NCBI GenBank assembly: GCA_037447655.1
Contig: JBBHKE010001118.1
Span: 1-64,000, forward strand
Direction of reading: 5' to 3'
Length of the DNA stretch: 64,000 nucleotides
From: Zygnema cylindricum
Taxonomy: Eukaryota; Streptophyta; Zygnematophyceae; Zygnematales; Zygnemataceae
The notes beneath the pieces are model-generated. The model was given only the letters and a program-made list of their open reading frames with translations. It ran no database searches and had not been told where the DNA came from. The position numbers and the translations under genes were made by a program. Positions 11,561 through 23,142 of the stretch are shown piece after piece. Each line of letters begins with the position of its first letter. The stretch's first letter is position 1.

Positions 11561-13076
11561 CGGGAAGCTCCACAGGAAGGATGGATCATCGACTCAGGTG
11601 CATCCATGCATATGTGTCGTGATAAAGAACTCTTCACTAAGTTAAGAAAGATTCCTACTGTAGAGATAGAGTATGGGGATGGGAGAGTGGTTACTACAAA
11701 TCTAGTGGAATCAGTAGATCTGAAAGTCTTAGTGGAGGGTAAGACTTCTATACTTACATCCCAGATGTACTTTACATTCCTCAGCTGAGTAAAAATCTTG
11801 TCTCTACGTCTGTGTTAGATGACAAAGAGTTTGATACCTTCACCAGAAAGGGAGTCTTTACAGCTAAGTATGGGAATGAAGTTTACTTCACATCACATAA
11901 GGGTAGCCAAGGAATGTTTAGGCTTAACTTGAGTAATGAAAAGAAGAATGCTTACTATATTGGTGTTCCTAAGGTGATGATTTGGCATAAGCGGTTGGGG
12001 CATGTACATTTTGATAGGTTAAGGGAAATGAAAAAACTTGGGGTAGTAGATGGCATTGAGTTTGGGGATAATGAAATGATGGATGATTGTAGTGGTTGTG
12101 CTCAAGGTAAGGCTCACAGACTTCCCTTTCCCAAAGCCGCCACATATAGAGGTGAGAAAGTATTAGATTTAGTCCACACAGATATTTGGGGGCAAGCAAA
12201 AGTACCTTCGGTTGGAGGAAAGAGGTTTATGATGACAATAACTGATGACTGGTCTAGATACTCTAGAGTCTACTTTCTGAAAACAAAGTCTGAAGCATCA
12301 ACTTACTTCAAATAATATAAAGCTTGGAGTGAGAAGTTGCATGAAACCCCCATTAAGAGGATAACGAGTGATAATGGGGGGGAATATACCTCTAACAAGT
12401 TTGAGGAATATTTGAGAGATGAGGGAGTGCAGCACCAGAAAACAGTACCATATAACCCAGAACAAAATGGGGTAGCTGAGAGGTTGAATAGAACACTAGG
12501 AGATAGTGCATGCAGTATGTTGGCAGACAAGAAAATAGGAAAGAGATTTTGGGCAGAGGCAATGAACTGTGCTAACTATATTAAAAATAGAGTCCTTACC
12601 TCAGCTGTAAAGGGAGTGACACCTTATGAGAGATGGGTTGGAAGGAAACCAGATATCTCACACCTTAAGGTATTTGGTAGCCAAGTTTACAGTCTTGACA
12701 CGGATAGGAAAAACTGGAAACTAGATGCTAAGCGAAAACCTGGATACTTTGTGGGATATGATGAGGATGTTAAGGGATATACAGTCTATGACTTAGCAAA
12801 GAAAGATATCATTCTGGTCAAACACTTAGTTGTCATGGATAAAGGGAAGTCATTTGACCCCTTCAAATATACAAAGAAGATAAGGATCAGATTTGAGTCC
12901 GAAAGTGATGAGAATTTGGTAGTTCGCGAAAGGGACATGAGTGAAACTGTGATTACAGATTCAGGGGAGATCGAAGATACAAGAGACTCACCGGAAACCT
13001 CACATACTCCTATGGACTTCGAGGAGATAGAAGAAGCGGGACAAGAACCGGTTTTCATGGACAGGGGAGCCGATTA
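11465..13076 (+). pseudogene. B1 protease and integrase, nearly intact
   Basis: Protease WIIDSGASMHMC lies at about 11582-11617, read in the frame of the 11465-11788 segment. The HHCC zinc domain (HKRLGHVHFDRLREM, CSGCAQGKAHRLPF) lies within 11812-12315. The integrase core has HTDIWG, then SDNGGEYTSNKFEEYL and PEQNGVAERLNRTLGDS, so the D,D,E triad is present. Only a TAA at 12313-12315 separates the first Asp half from the rest, and TAG at 13074 ends it. The C-terminal segment GYFVGYDEDVKGYTVYDL matches the copia integrase tail. Confidence 0.87.
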
Positions 13077-13087
13077 GACAGCGAGAA

Positions 13088-14765
13088 GAAATCCAAGACT
13101 TCCATCCATTCCAGCTTCGGAGTTTGAGGGAGGAAGGAGGAGCAGCAAAAGGATACAGGAAAAACAAGCTGCCCATAAGGTTCCTAAGCTATCCCACCAA
13201 GATGAGCCTTAGTTTTACTTAGAGGCAGTGAATAGTCCAGAGAAAGAAAGATGGATTAGAGCCATAAATGATGAGATGGCTTCTATCATGGAAGCAAATA
13301 CTTGGGAACTAGCGGATTGCCCTCCAGACAGAAAACCTATTGGATGTAAATGGGTATTTAAACTAAAACTGAACCCAGATAATACAATTGAGAGGTATAA
13401 GGCTCGATTGGTAGCGAAGGGGTTCACCCAAAAAGAGGGGATTGACTATGAGGAGACCTTTGCTCCAGTTGTTGGGTTCCCATCGGTAAGGATTCTCCTC
13501 AGTGTGGCCGCAGCGGAAGACATGGAAATTCACCAGATGGATATTAAGACTGCTTTTCTTAATGGTGAGTTAGAGGAAGAAATTTTTATGAGGCAACCCG
13601 AGGGGTTTGTGGAAGAAGGAGAAGAGAGCAAAGTGTGCAGGCTCATAAAGTCCTTATATGGACTGAAACAGGCTCCCCGACAGTGGAATAAGAAACTAGA
13701 TGAGTTTCTCACCGATCAGGGATACATCCGGATCAGCTTTGACCATTCTATCTATATGTTTGAAGATGAGAATGGTGTCATTTTTATTGCAATTTATGTG
13801 GATGATCTGCTAGTGTTAAGTAAGTCTTTAGAGAATATCAATAGGCTAAAGGAAAATCTTAGGGGCAAATTTGATATGAAGGATTTAGGGGAGGCAAAAT
13901 ATATTTTGGGGATCCAAATGGAGAGAGATAGGGGGAAGAAGATTATCAGACTTACTCAGAAAGAAGCAATAGCTAATATGCTTGAGAAATTCCAGATGGA
14001 AAATGCTAACAGTTGTACCACTCCCATGGACTTGAAGAAAGGAAGTGATGGGAGTGTAGAAGGAGGAGTGATGATCTTAGACGATCAGATGAGTCCAGAG
14101 GAGAGAGAGTTCATGAAGTCTCTTAATCTATTTTATGAATTGTACCAGGCTGAACATAGTGGCGGCAGTTGGTGTACTCAGTAGGAGTCTTAATGATCCT
14201 AGGAAGAGGGATTGGGAGGCAGCCAAGAGAGTCATGAAATATCTGGTGGGAACTAGAGAGTTATGGTTGCATTTGGGAGGGGAGCACACTGACATCACTA
14301 CTTGGAGTGATACCAGTTATGGGGACGCACCTATGAGACGATGCACTTCTGGGTATGTGTTGCATGTTGGGGAAGGTGCTTGCTGTTGGAGCAGTAAGCA
14401 ACAAAAGGTGGTTGCTCAGTCTACTATGGAGGCTGAGTATATGGCGTCTTGTTCTGCTGTGAAAGAACTAATGTGGGTAAAGTCATTATTGCAAGAACTG
14501 GGATATATGAAGGAGGGAGTGCATGAAATCTTTTGCGATAATCAAGCTGCAATCGCAATCGTAGCCAATCCAAAACATCATTTCAAAGCAAAACATATGG
14601 ACATAAGATTAAGCTTCGTAAGAGAAAAAGTTGAAAATAAAATTTTAAATCTTGTGTATAGAGAGTTGATGAAGAAATGGTGGCTGACATGATGACCAAA
14701 CCTGTGCCCTCTCCTAAATTAAAATATTGTTGGGAGAAATGCGGGTTAAAAGAAAAATTAAAATT
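13088..14765 (+). pseudogene. B1 reverse transcriptase and RNase H
   Basis: A 318-codon open stretch (13228-14184) holds [80 protein letters not shown] and YVDDLL (YVDD 13795-13806). A small deletion/frameshift at about 14115-14135 drops the PYRxxVGSLIYF segment. RNase H continues in another frame (14135-14692): TTWSDTSYGDAP, AQSTMEAEYMAS, FCDNQAAIAIVANPKHH, MDIRLSFVREKV. One more frame change near 14665 precedes MMTKPVPSPKLKYC. Catalytic residues of RT and RNase H are retained. Confidence 0.87.
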
Positions 14766-14785
14766 TGACTAGAAAATAAGGGGAG

Positions 14786-15825
14786 TGTTGAAATAAGTAG
14801 TTTTTAATATATTTTCTAGGTCTAAATTTATTAGAAAAGAAAAAGTAGGCAGCCTGCCTCTATCTCTTCTCTCTCTCTCGCCCCCATACTTGTTGTAGTC
14901 ACTGAAGGAGAGAGAGAGAGAGCAATGGAGCCATGGCTGCCTCAACTCCATAGGAAGGACTAAAGAGTGGCTTAAGCCACTCTCAACAAAAGGTTGAGTC
15001 CGGAAGGACTCGAACCCCCGACCGGTAGAGCGCGGCGTAGCCGTTAGCTCTAACCAGTCTGTCGTAGAAGTCCGTTAGGTGATATAGGGTTTCATTAGTA
15101 TTTAAACTATTGTAATGTACTAGATTCATTTAACTGAAACCCTCAACCCACACATAGATACAGTTCTACGAAATACGAAGTACTGTACTTGTTTGAAATG
15201 GATATCGCACATTTTGTTTCGAAAGCGAAACAAATATCGCGCAAGTATTTATTACGGCCGAGATTGAATTTCACGTCAAATCTAACGGCGCACTTTATCC
15301 CCGAAATCGCGAAATGGTCATTTTGGCATTTAGTGACGTGGCATGACCTCGCGCCACGTGGGAAGACATCATTCGGTCGCGGGAATTCCGAGGAACGTAC
15401 GGACGAGTGGAAAGTGGACACGCGTCCACTTAATGGCCTTGTCGTACAGAGGCCGTACAGAAAGTACATCGGCAGTAGTACTTTCTTGTACTATACAGTT
15501 TTTGATTGGTTTGTACAAGCAGTAAATAGGAGTTGTGAGAGGGAAGTAGGAAAAAACTAGGACTTAGGAAAATTTAGGTAGATAGTCCTCTCTCTGAGAG
15601 TTTGTATAAATTGGCATCTTTGCCACCCTATAACTTATCGCCTGGTTGGCCTTTTTCAGTGATTCTTTTTTCTACAGACTCAGGGGAGTTCAGGCTACAC
15701 AGGGGTGCAGTCAAATTGTCAGTTTGCCTTCTTGGGCAGCAGTGGTTGTGGCTTAAAGTGGGTTGGTTAAATACTATCTAGAGGCTTCCTGTATTCTGTG
15801 GTCCAATGGAGGACACAGAATTGCA
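14786..15825 (+). repeat. B1 3' LTR, with PPT at 14773-14785
   Basis: Begins TGTTGAAATAAGTAG after AAAATAAGGGGAG and ends GAATTGCA, followed by target duplication GTCTA. Same modules as the 5' copy, with scattered single-base differences. Confidence 0.92.
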
Positions 15826-15830
15826 GTCTA

Positions 15831-17215
15831 AAAACATCTGAATGAATTCGTTGTAAAATTTTTGTTCACCGATGCTTAGACTCTTTAGGAAATGGCAGCT
15901 TGTGGATTTTGCCTAAGGTGCAGCCATCACATGTTCTTACCAGCTGATCTGTGAGGGATGTACCCTCTATTTTTCTAGCAAGTGCCATTTTTCTCAAACT
16001 ATCATAGTTTATATGGCCTAATCGTTTATGCCACAACTCATAAAAATGCAAAACACTGGAGTACAGAACATCTTTCTCCTTGGTATTAGCAATATCCATG
16101 CGGTACATCTTGCTATTATCTCTAGTACCTGTAACCGGAACCTTTCCATTTTTGTTGACAACCTGCCTACCATTTTTCAAATTTACCTCAAAGCCTTTAC
16201 TTTCTACCAAAGACGTGGAAAACATATTTTTCTTAGTCGGGTACAAATAAGACATTGTGAAGAGTTCATTCAGTTGCCTTCCCCTCTACATCAACTAGCA
16301 AAGACACATCACCTACAACACGAGTTTGAACACTCATTCCACAAGCATAATAAATATTTTTCTCCGGCGTTGTTTTCATATTTTTGAAGATGGCTTTGTT
16401 CTAGCACATGTGGGCTGACGCTCCTGTATCCATCATCCATACAGGGTCCTTCTCGCCCTCCATTGGTGTCACCATAGCGAAAACATCTGATTCATCCTTC
16501 TCAAAAAATTTCAGTGTCTTGTCCAACTGTCTGTAATGATTAAACTGATGTCTTTGGTGATTAAACTATCTTTTCCTCTCAAATTATGAATTAAAAGACT
16601 TTACCTTCTCAACATTGAGAATATTAGATATAGCTTCCTCTTGTAGTAAAATATTGATAGCTAACTATAAAGTCCAGCTAGTTTTATCTTTTTGTTTGAG
16701 CATATCAGATGCTCCTTTCATATTACGAGGGAGACCCCTCATGAGCAATGTTGCCTATTGAAATTGAGGAAACACCCCACCTGCACAAGCATGTGCATCT
16801 ACAAAGATGCGAAATTTGTTCGAATACTCAGCCATTGTACCCCCAGTGTACTTATATTCACAAATTTTTCATGCATTACAAGCTCTTCTTGGACATTTGC
16901 CTTTTCATAATCAATTTTTAAAGATATCTAGATATCAATTTCTTTTTTCATTATAACTAAGTCCTCAAATATACAAAATTTCCGAATAGCACAAGCCTGC
17001 GTATTTTTCTTAGAACATGACAGATTAGATTCATCTAGCAAACCATCCAATATATCCAAAAGATTAACATTCTCAAAATGAGTCTCCACCATATCCGCTC
17101 TGTAAACATACTTTTCCTTGGAAAAGATAGAAATTCTTGATGATAGGCTCATAACCTGTTGTTTTACGACCACCGGTGTAGGTGGAGGAGCAACAATAGT
17201 TGTAGAAGTAAACAT
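15831..17215 (-). pseudogene. C1 gag, protease, pre-integrase half (minus), broken
   Basis: Right-hand half of unit C1 after the B1 insertion. From right to left: gag start (ATG 17213-17215), primer site 17147-17156 (one change, GGTTATGAGC), VETHFENVNLLDILDGLLDES. A deletion of about 200 bp near 16520 removes the zinc-knuckle region still present in C3. Protease MDTGASAHMC is followed at once by TAG (16401-16403 on the plus-strand scale). A second stop TGA interrupts near 16275. The HHCC domain HKRLGHINYDSL with CDGCTLGKIHKLPF lies near 15870-16040. Both stops recur in C3 and C4. Confidence 0.82.
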
Positions 17216-17571
17216 GATACACTCTCAGAAGCTACCAAGAATCTTACCAAACAACTGTTTTAAAATAATCACTAAATCTTATATAATCATCAAAACCTTG
17301 GAAAGCTCTATCAAAATATAGAGTAGAATAAACAGTGACAACTCCCTAAGTTTCACCACAATTCACTTGACAACACTCAAGATATAATACTCACAAGTTT
17401 CCCAAAAACTTTTTGCATTTTTACTACTTGGAAACCAAGATACATTTTGTGTTGTGAGTCCTAAGTATTATACTTCTGTTGTAAGAACGATACCAGTGTA
17501 CCTAAGAGCTAAGTTAACCCACCAAGCTAACACTAATGTGTTAAGCTACCACTGAGCTACCACTAAGCTAA
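17157..17571 (-). repeat. Family C LTR, 3' part (unit C1 5' LTR), cut by F1
   Basis: Minus-oriented C LTR from its ACA end at 17157 to the F1 insertion. It continues at 21770-22030 on the other side of F1, where A2 interrupts it again. It contains the run of GCTACCACTGAGCT-like repeats into which F1 inserted, and the uninterrupted GATACCAGTGTACC (about 17489) that serves as the empty site for CX. Confidence 0.78.
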
Positions 17572-18741
17572 TGAAACTCTCTGTGCTCCATTGCCTACAC
17601 AAATCGCAGATCCAAAAGAAGCTTATCTAGATAGTGCCGACTCCAAGTTGATATAAACCCAAATGACTGACCCCTTCACAAAATCAAACCCATTATAGCT
17701 TCACCCTTGTGAAATAAGACTTTGTGTGTGCTTAATTCTAGCATAGAATGCAAAGTTAGAATATGAGTTTTGGACACATTCACCCATTTTGAATTTCCCT
17801 TAGAACTGCAACCACCCTAGCAGGCAAAAAATCTGACCGATTACACCCCTGTGTAGCTTGGACTCCCCTGAGTCCACAACAAAAAGAATCATGAAAATGG
17901 TCAAGTAAATTGATCGTTATGGCTGGCCAAAGTTTGCTATTTATACAAGGTGCTCTCTAGGAGAGGCAGCTACCTACCCAAAATATTTGAAGTCCTATTC
18001 CCCCTCTAAAACTCTATCTACTAAAGTACGGAACCAATCAAATTACTATGTCGTACAAGAAGAACAGGTGCCGGTGTACTTTATGTACGGCCATTGTACA
18101 ACATGGCCAAAATGTTGACACGGGTCAAATTAGGATTTGTTCCTGTATTCTCCGGAGTTCTCGTAATCCAATGTTATCACGCCACGTGTCATGTGACGTG
18201 GAAAATACCGTAAAACGCCAAAAATACCTCTTCTATGATCGCGGCGCCTATCGCGGCCGTCCGATCAAAACCGGTTATAATCCTAGCCGCTGAAATTCGA
18301 CGCGCGCTATTTGTTTCGCTATCGAAACAAATGCGCGGTATCCGTTCCATCACTATACGGTACTCTGTACTAAATAAAATTGTATTTATGCACTAAATAT
18401 CCATTATCCGTTAAACGAATTAATCTACGTGTAATAGTTTATTTATTTATCAAACACCACATATTCTAATATTATTCCTAGACTTAACTGTTAGAGCTAA
18501 TGGCTACGCCAATTTGAGGGACAGCAAGTACCAGGATCAATTCCTGGGTCCGTCAAGTACATTTTGGTAAATCTAGCTAATCCACCCCTTGTCTTCTTTA
18601 GTGAGCTTAGATGCCATTGCTCTAGCTCCCTATCAAGCCTTTAGTGACTACAACAAGTGTGGGGGCTTGGAGAAGGGAGTCACGAACAAACTACCTTTGC
18701 TCTTTTTCTATAAAGACCTAGAAAATACTCAAATATCAACA
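17572..18741 (-). repeat. F1 3' LTR (left copy)
   Basis: Read on the minus strand it begins TGTTGATATTTGAG at 18741, preceded by purine tract TAAAATTAGGGGAG (18742-18755), and ends GTTTCA at 17572. It carries the head box (near 18650), the tRNA-like block (about 18485-18560), ACGTGG boxes near 18185-18200, a GTAC cluster and CCAAT box near 18030-18100. Confidence 0.88.
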
Positions 18742-18806
18742 CTCCCCTAATTTTATAGTCTACTTCCTTTCAACTCTTACAAACAAATAAACAAACACTC
18801 CTTCCC

Positions 18807-19922
18807 TTATTTCCTTTTTCTTTTTAATTTTCCTTTATAAAACTTAAGAAAAATACTCTCGTATTTAAAACAATGCATTAGATGAACTGAAATAATAATT
18901 ACATCACACATTTCATTTAGCACCCCACTTATCATAAATCCGATCAAAGATTTTATCCACCTCCTCCCCTTTTCATCCAACCAGAATCTACTTTCCCTTT
19001 TGCATTTCCAACAGTCAGCCCCATCCCTAACTTGCAACACATACCCGGATGATAACCCTTTTACAGGCACATCTTCACAAGCGACATCACACCAAGTAGT
19101 GATGTCAAATCCATCCACCCCCAAATATTCCCAAAAAACACTAGTCCCCACTAAGTTCCTCATAAGATCTACATCTTCCGTACTCATATTTTTATCCATG
19201 ATAATTACCCCATTTTCTGAACTTCCCTCACTCTCTCCCATGGAATTCTTTCCACTATCACTTTCTATTTTAATTCCCAATAAATATTTTTTCTCCCCTA
19301 AACCTTTAGTCAAATATTTCTCTTCTCCCCTATCCTTTAAAAACCCCTCTAGAATTAATTCTCCCCTTTCCTCGGAATCCGTTGAAGTCTCCCTTTCCGA
19401 CCAGTTTTCTGTTTCCAAAATATCTATGAAACAATCCTCAATATTTTGAACTCCCTCAAGTATCTCCTCTCTCTTTACTTCCCTTATACCTCCAAAAGCA
19501 CACTGTTGCTTTCGTGGAATTTCTGTGTGCTTTTCTCTCTTCCCCATACTACTAATCCGGAGAAGCTCTAAAATATCTTCATCCTCTTTCTCCTCTTCCC
19601 CTTCTTCCTCCTCATCCACATTCCAACTTCTAAGTTTTTCCAAACAAGGGCATTCCTCCATATAATGACCCGGTTCCCTACAAAAGAAGCAAACCCCCTT
19701 TTTCAAAGCTCCCCTTTCTTTTCCTCTCCGTCTCTTTCTACCAAAGTTCCGATAAGGTTTACCTTTGTCTTTCTTCCTCTCGTCACGCTTCCGCCAATCA
19801 CCACCAGCTTTAAATGCATTCACTCTGTCACTTCCCCTACGAAGCTCCAAAGTGCTTTCCCTCACAAGAATTATCCCAAGGGTAAAGCTCCAAGTCCACG
19901 AGGAGACATCGATTGCTTGCAT
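18807..19922 (-). CDS. F1 ORF2: nucleocapsid fused to RT/RNase H remnants (371 aa)
   Basis: Open for 371 codons from ATG at 19922, two codons after a stop. The N-terminus matches the Gag midsection of A and B (ILVRESTLELRRG). A basic stretch and zinc knuckle CFFCREPGHYMEEC follow at about residues 78-91. After the linker IPRKQQCAFGGIRE, where A and B go on into protease, it jumps to acidic sequence and then to recognisable pieces: GEKKYLLGIKIESDSGK (end of RT), ITTWCDVACEDVPV and SSGYVLQV (RNase H start), then a garbled RNase H end rich in K/R. Catalytic residues of protease, integrase and RT are absent. Staying open across several deletion joints is unusual in a window where larger copies are full of stops. 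It may act as an RNA-binding Gag piece; expression is not shown. Confidence 0.65.
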   Translation of the reverse strand: MQAIDVSSWTWSFTLGIILVRESTLELRRGSDRVNAFKAGGDWRKRDERKKDKGKPYRNFGRKRRRGKERGALKKGVCFFCREPGHYMEECPCLEKLRSWNVDEEEEGEEEKEDEDILELLRISSMGKREKHTEIPRKQQCAFGGIREVKREEILEGVQNIEDCFIDILETENWSERETSTDSEERGELILEGFLKDRGEEKYLTKGLGEKKYLLGIKIESDSGKNSMGESEGSSENGVIIMDKNMSTEDVDLMRNLVGTSVFWEYLGVDGFDITTWCDVACEDVPVKGLSSGYVLQVRDGADCWKCKRESRFWLDEKGRRWIKSLIGFMISGVLNEMCDVIIISVHLMHCFKYESIFLKFYKGKLKRKRK

Positions 19923-19925
19923 ACG

Positions 19926-20618
19926 TCAAATGATGTTTTCGTACTCATCTGGGAGTTTCATAAATAGTGTATTAATCTTCCTCTCCTCGGATTCTACATA
20001 TCCCGCACTAGCAAGCTCAACATATAGCGCAGCAATATCATTGCAAAACTCTATCATGCTACCGCCTTTATAAACATAGGCATCTATTTCTTGTTTTACT
20101 AATTGCTGCCTCTAATTAGTCTCACTCTTATAAATCTGACTTACTGCTTCCCATATCTCTAAAGACTTCATAAAGTTTATAAGAGTGATAACTATGGACT
20201 TAGACACGTTTCTAAGTATGAGATGCTTTGCTACAGTGTTTATATATTCCCATATTTTCCTGTCATTTTCTTCAGTTTTAATCCCTACAATTGGAACCAT
20301 ACCTGAGAGCCTAGCTCCCCTCACCATAGGTGTCTCTTTTTCCTTCTCCCCTATTTCCCCATCCACGGAAAGATTTTTCCTTTAACCTTCCGTTGCATCT
20401 GAACTCTTGTTGATATTCTGGGCAGCCTTAGATGATCCTCCATAATAAGCTCCTCCAAAGCTACGTGGCGGACATCTCAGTTGTCCCGAAACAATTCCCC
20501 ATAAGTGCTTCTCGAAAAGCAATCCCTCTATTGTAAACTCCCAAAAAGTGAAGTCTATTCCACCGAACATAGGCAACCTAGATGGTGGGCCCATAACCTG
20601 AAACTTTGTGTGCTCCAT
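19926..20618 (-). pseudogene. F1 gag N-terminal half
   Basis: Starts at ATG 20616-20618 inside the LTR: MEHTKFQVMGPPSRLPMFGG, then FTFWEFTIEGLLFEKHLWGIVSG, clearly the A/B gag start. The primer site GGTTATGGGCCCA is at 20586-20598. A stop near 20382 and others near 20112 and 19935 split it into open pieces of about 80 codons (KIWEYINTVAKHLILRN; IWEAVSQIYKSE). The reading frame upstream of the ATG also stays open for ~68 codons into the LTR, probably by chance. Confidence 0.75.
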
Positions 20619-21769
20619 TGCCCACAGAAATCGCAGATCCAAAAGAAGCTTATCTAGATAGTGCTGACTCCAAGTTGATATAAACCCAAATGATTGACCC
20701 CTTGACAAAATCAAACCCATTATAGCTTCACCCCTATGAAATAAGACTTTCTGTGTGCTCAGTTCCACCATAGAATGCAAAGTTAGAATATGAGTTTTGG
20801 ACACATTCACCCAATTTGACATTCCCTTAGAACTGCAACCACCCTAGCAGGCAAAAAATCTGACCGACTACACCCCTATGTAGTCTGGACTCCCTTCAGT
20901 CTGCAGCAAAAACAATCATTGAAATTGGTCAAGTAAATTGATGGTTATGGGTGGCCAAAGTTCGCCATTTATACGAGGTGCTCTCTCGGAGAGGCAGCTA
21001 CCTACCCAAAATATTTGAAGTCCTATTCCCCCTCTAAAACTCTATCTACTAAAGTACGGAACCAATCAAATTATTATGTCGTACAAGAAGAACAGGTGCC
21101 GGTGTACTTTATGTACGGCCATTGTACAACATGGCCAAAATGTTGACACGGGTCAAATTAGGATTTGTTCCCGTAATCTTTGGAGTTCTCGTAATCCAAT
21201 GTTATCACGCCACGTGTCATATGACGTGGCAAATACCGTAAAACGCCAAAAATACCTCTTCCATGATCGCGGCGCCTATCGCGGCCGTCCGATCAAAACC
21301 GGTTATAATCCTAGCCGCTGAAATTCGACGTGTGGTATTTGTTTCGCTATCGAAACAAATCCGCGGTATCCATTCTGTCCTCATACCATACTCTGTACTA
21401 AATAAAACTATATCAATGCACTAAATATCTATTCTCCATTAAAGAATTAATCTACGTGTAACAATTTATTAATTTATCAAACACCACATATTCTAATATT
21501 ATTCATAGACTTAACGGTTAGAGCTAACGGCTACGCCAATTTGACAGACGGCAGGTACCACGATTAAATTCCTGGGTCCGTCAAGTACATTTTGTTAAAT
21601 CTAGCTAATCCACCCTTTCTCTTCTCTAGTGAGCTTAGGCAGCCATGGCTCTAGCTCCCCATCAAGCCTTAAATGACTACAACAACTGTGGGGGCTTAGA
21701 GAAGGGAGTCAAGGACAAACAACCTTTGTCTTTTTCTATAAAGACCTAGAAAATACTCAAATATCAACA
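20599..21769 (-). repeat. F1 5' LTR (right copy)
   Basis: Minus-oriented; starts TGTTGATATTTGAG at 21769 and ends GTTTCA at 20599 beside the primer site. Holds the tRNA-like block (about 21509-21583), ACGTGG boxes (near 21208-21230), GTAC cores at 21054, 21081, 21104, 21113 and 21124, and AACCAATCAA (21060-21069). Confidence 0.88.
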
Positions 21770-22030
21770 ACTACCACTGAGCTAACAAGATTCGTAACTA
21801 TCGCAGCTGCTCTCTACAAAACTAAATCATTTAGAATATCCGCAATTGCGGTGTCCATACGGACCATATCAAATGTAATCATAGTTGCGTTGCCTTAACT
21901 TAGTCACAACTACGTTTTTGTGACGGGTTCGCAGTTGCGTTGCTTCATCGCAGTCGCGTTGATGCATCGTTACTGCATTGTTCCACCTTATGTGTGATAT
22001 ATGTATGTGGGTGTAATTGCCACTCTAAAA
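21770..22030 (-). repeat. Family C LTR middle piece between F1 and A2
   Basis: Continuation of the C1 LTR after F1, rich in GCAGTTGCGTTG-like units (21855-21975). It ends CACTCTAAAA, where A2 begins; TAAAA (22026-22030) is the left target site of the A insertion, matching CAAAA at the right end of A1 and at the empty site 36352-36356. Confidence 0.75.
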
Positions 22031-23142
22031 TGTTGAAAAATAGATATTTTATCTTCTATCTTTTTGGGTCCTGCAGTTCTCATACTTAACGTAGTCACTG
22101 AGAATTGCCATGCAGCCATGTCTGCCTTACACAGATGAGGAGATAGGCAGAAGATTAGGCTCTTGCAAAAGAAATATTGCCACAGTCAGGAATTGATCCC
22201 TAACCTCCGGACAACAACCGTACGATGATGTGGCTCGCTTTAACCGTCAGGTCTTAATGAATCGTGACATTCATTGTATCTGATATATATTTAAACTCAT
22301 ATCTACGGCACATTCCATTTAACATCATACGAAACGAAACGCAACATGGAACGTATGGTACCGCACAAAATGCAGTACCGCATGAAATTAATGAAACAAA
22401 CATTTAATTTCGACGGACCAAATTTAATGTTGCGATTGACGGTTCGCAAAGGAGAACAAATTTCAAGCGGTAAACATGGAATGTTGACCGTCGAAATTCA
22501 ACCGTCAACACGGAACTTTGACCGGTGAAATTCAACGGTCAATATTTATTCGGCGCACCGTGTGATCCAACGGCTGAAATCGATCGCAGTAAAACAAACG
22601 AACGGCATGCATGAGTGCCGGTATGCCGGAACTACTATATGGGAGCAGTTCGGCGAAATGGGAGGAAATGACACGTGGCATCATCCTATTGGATGCCGGA
22701 AGAGAAAAGGGAAAGAATGACGTTGACCTATTTGCCACGTGGCAGACCGGAGTGGTGCCGAATATATCCGTATATAAAGTACGGCGGCTTCTATACTTTA
22801 TTTGTACGATAGTTAGGGTACTGTATTTTGATTGGTTTAGGATAGCTATTTGGATTTTTTCAGGACTTAGAAAAATATTGAAAAGTCCTCTCTCTCCCAG
22901 AGGCCATCTGTACAAATATGTTGTCTTTGAAAAGCCATAACTTAATGCTCAGGTGAGCAAATTCAATGATTCTTTTTGCAGCGGACTCAAGGGAGTCCAC
23001 ACTACACAAGGGTGTATTTAGTAAGTGTTTTTGCGTCTCAGGGTGGGACTTCTTCATTGTCAAATTCAAAAGTGCATATACTATCCTAAAGGCTTCATAT
23101 AAGCTGGACATTTTGTGTACCAATGGAGGTCACAGAATTACA
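22031..23142 (+). repeat. A2 5' LTR (1112 bp)
   Basis: Begins TGTTGAAAAATAG and ends GAATTACA, followed by the primer site (23143-23155). Holds head box, tRNA-like block (22187-22253), paired G-boxes (near 22673 and 22737), TATATAAAG near 22773 and the GTAC/CCAAT group. Gag ATG at 23123. Confidence 0.92.

Larger units (their letters stand above)
9426..15825 (+). mobile_element. Copia element B1, complete structure, with TSD
   Basis: LTR-to-LTR copia element inserted in C1 integrase. The target duplication GTCTA is at 9421-9425 and 15826-15830, and unit C4 keeps an empty counterpart near 39129. The two LTRs (1042 and 1040 bp) are very similar by eye, suggesting a fairly recent insertion. The coding region nevertheless has several stops and frameshifts. 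Order: gag, protease, integrase, RT, RNase H. It is the best-preserved A/B-type element here. Confidence 0.93.
17572..21769 (-). mobile_element. Non-autonomous copia element F1 (4.2 kb)
   Basis: Minus-strand element with two ~1170-bp LTRs and only ~1.86 kb between them. It keeps primer site, gag, purine tract and a long in-frame ORF but lacks protease, integrase and most of RT. Flanks are GCTAA (17567-17571) and ACTAC (21770-21774); the F2 right flank GCTAC suggests the original 5-bp duplication was GCTAC-like. Its proteins resemble A/B, so it is a deletion derivative of that lineage that would need enzymes supplied in trans. Confidence 0.88.

Noticed and set aside
2100-14800. Alternative nuclear genetic code (reassigned TAA/TAG) explaining the frequent in-frame stops
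   Set aside because: Stops fall at positions where related copies have different residues (Lys, Glu, Leu, Trp, Ser, Tyr), all three stop codons occur, and frameshifts are common, so they are mutations.
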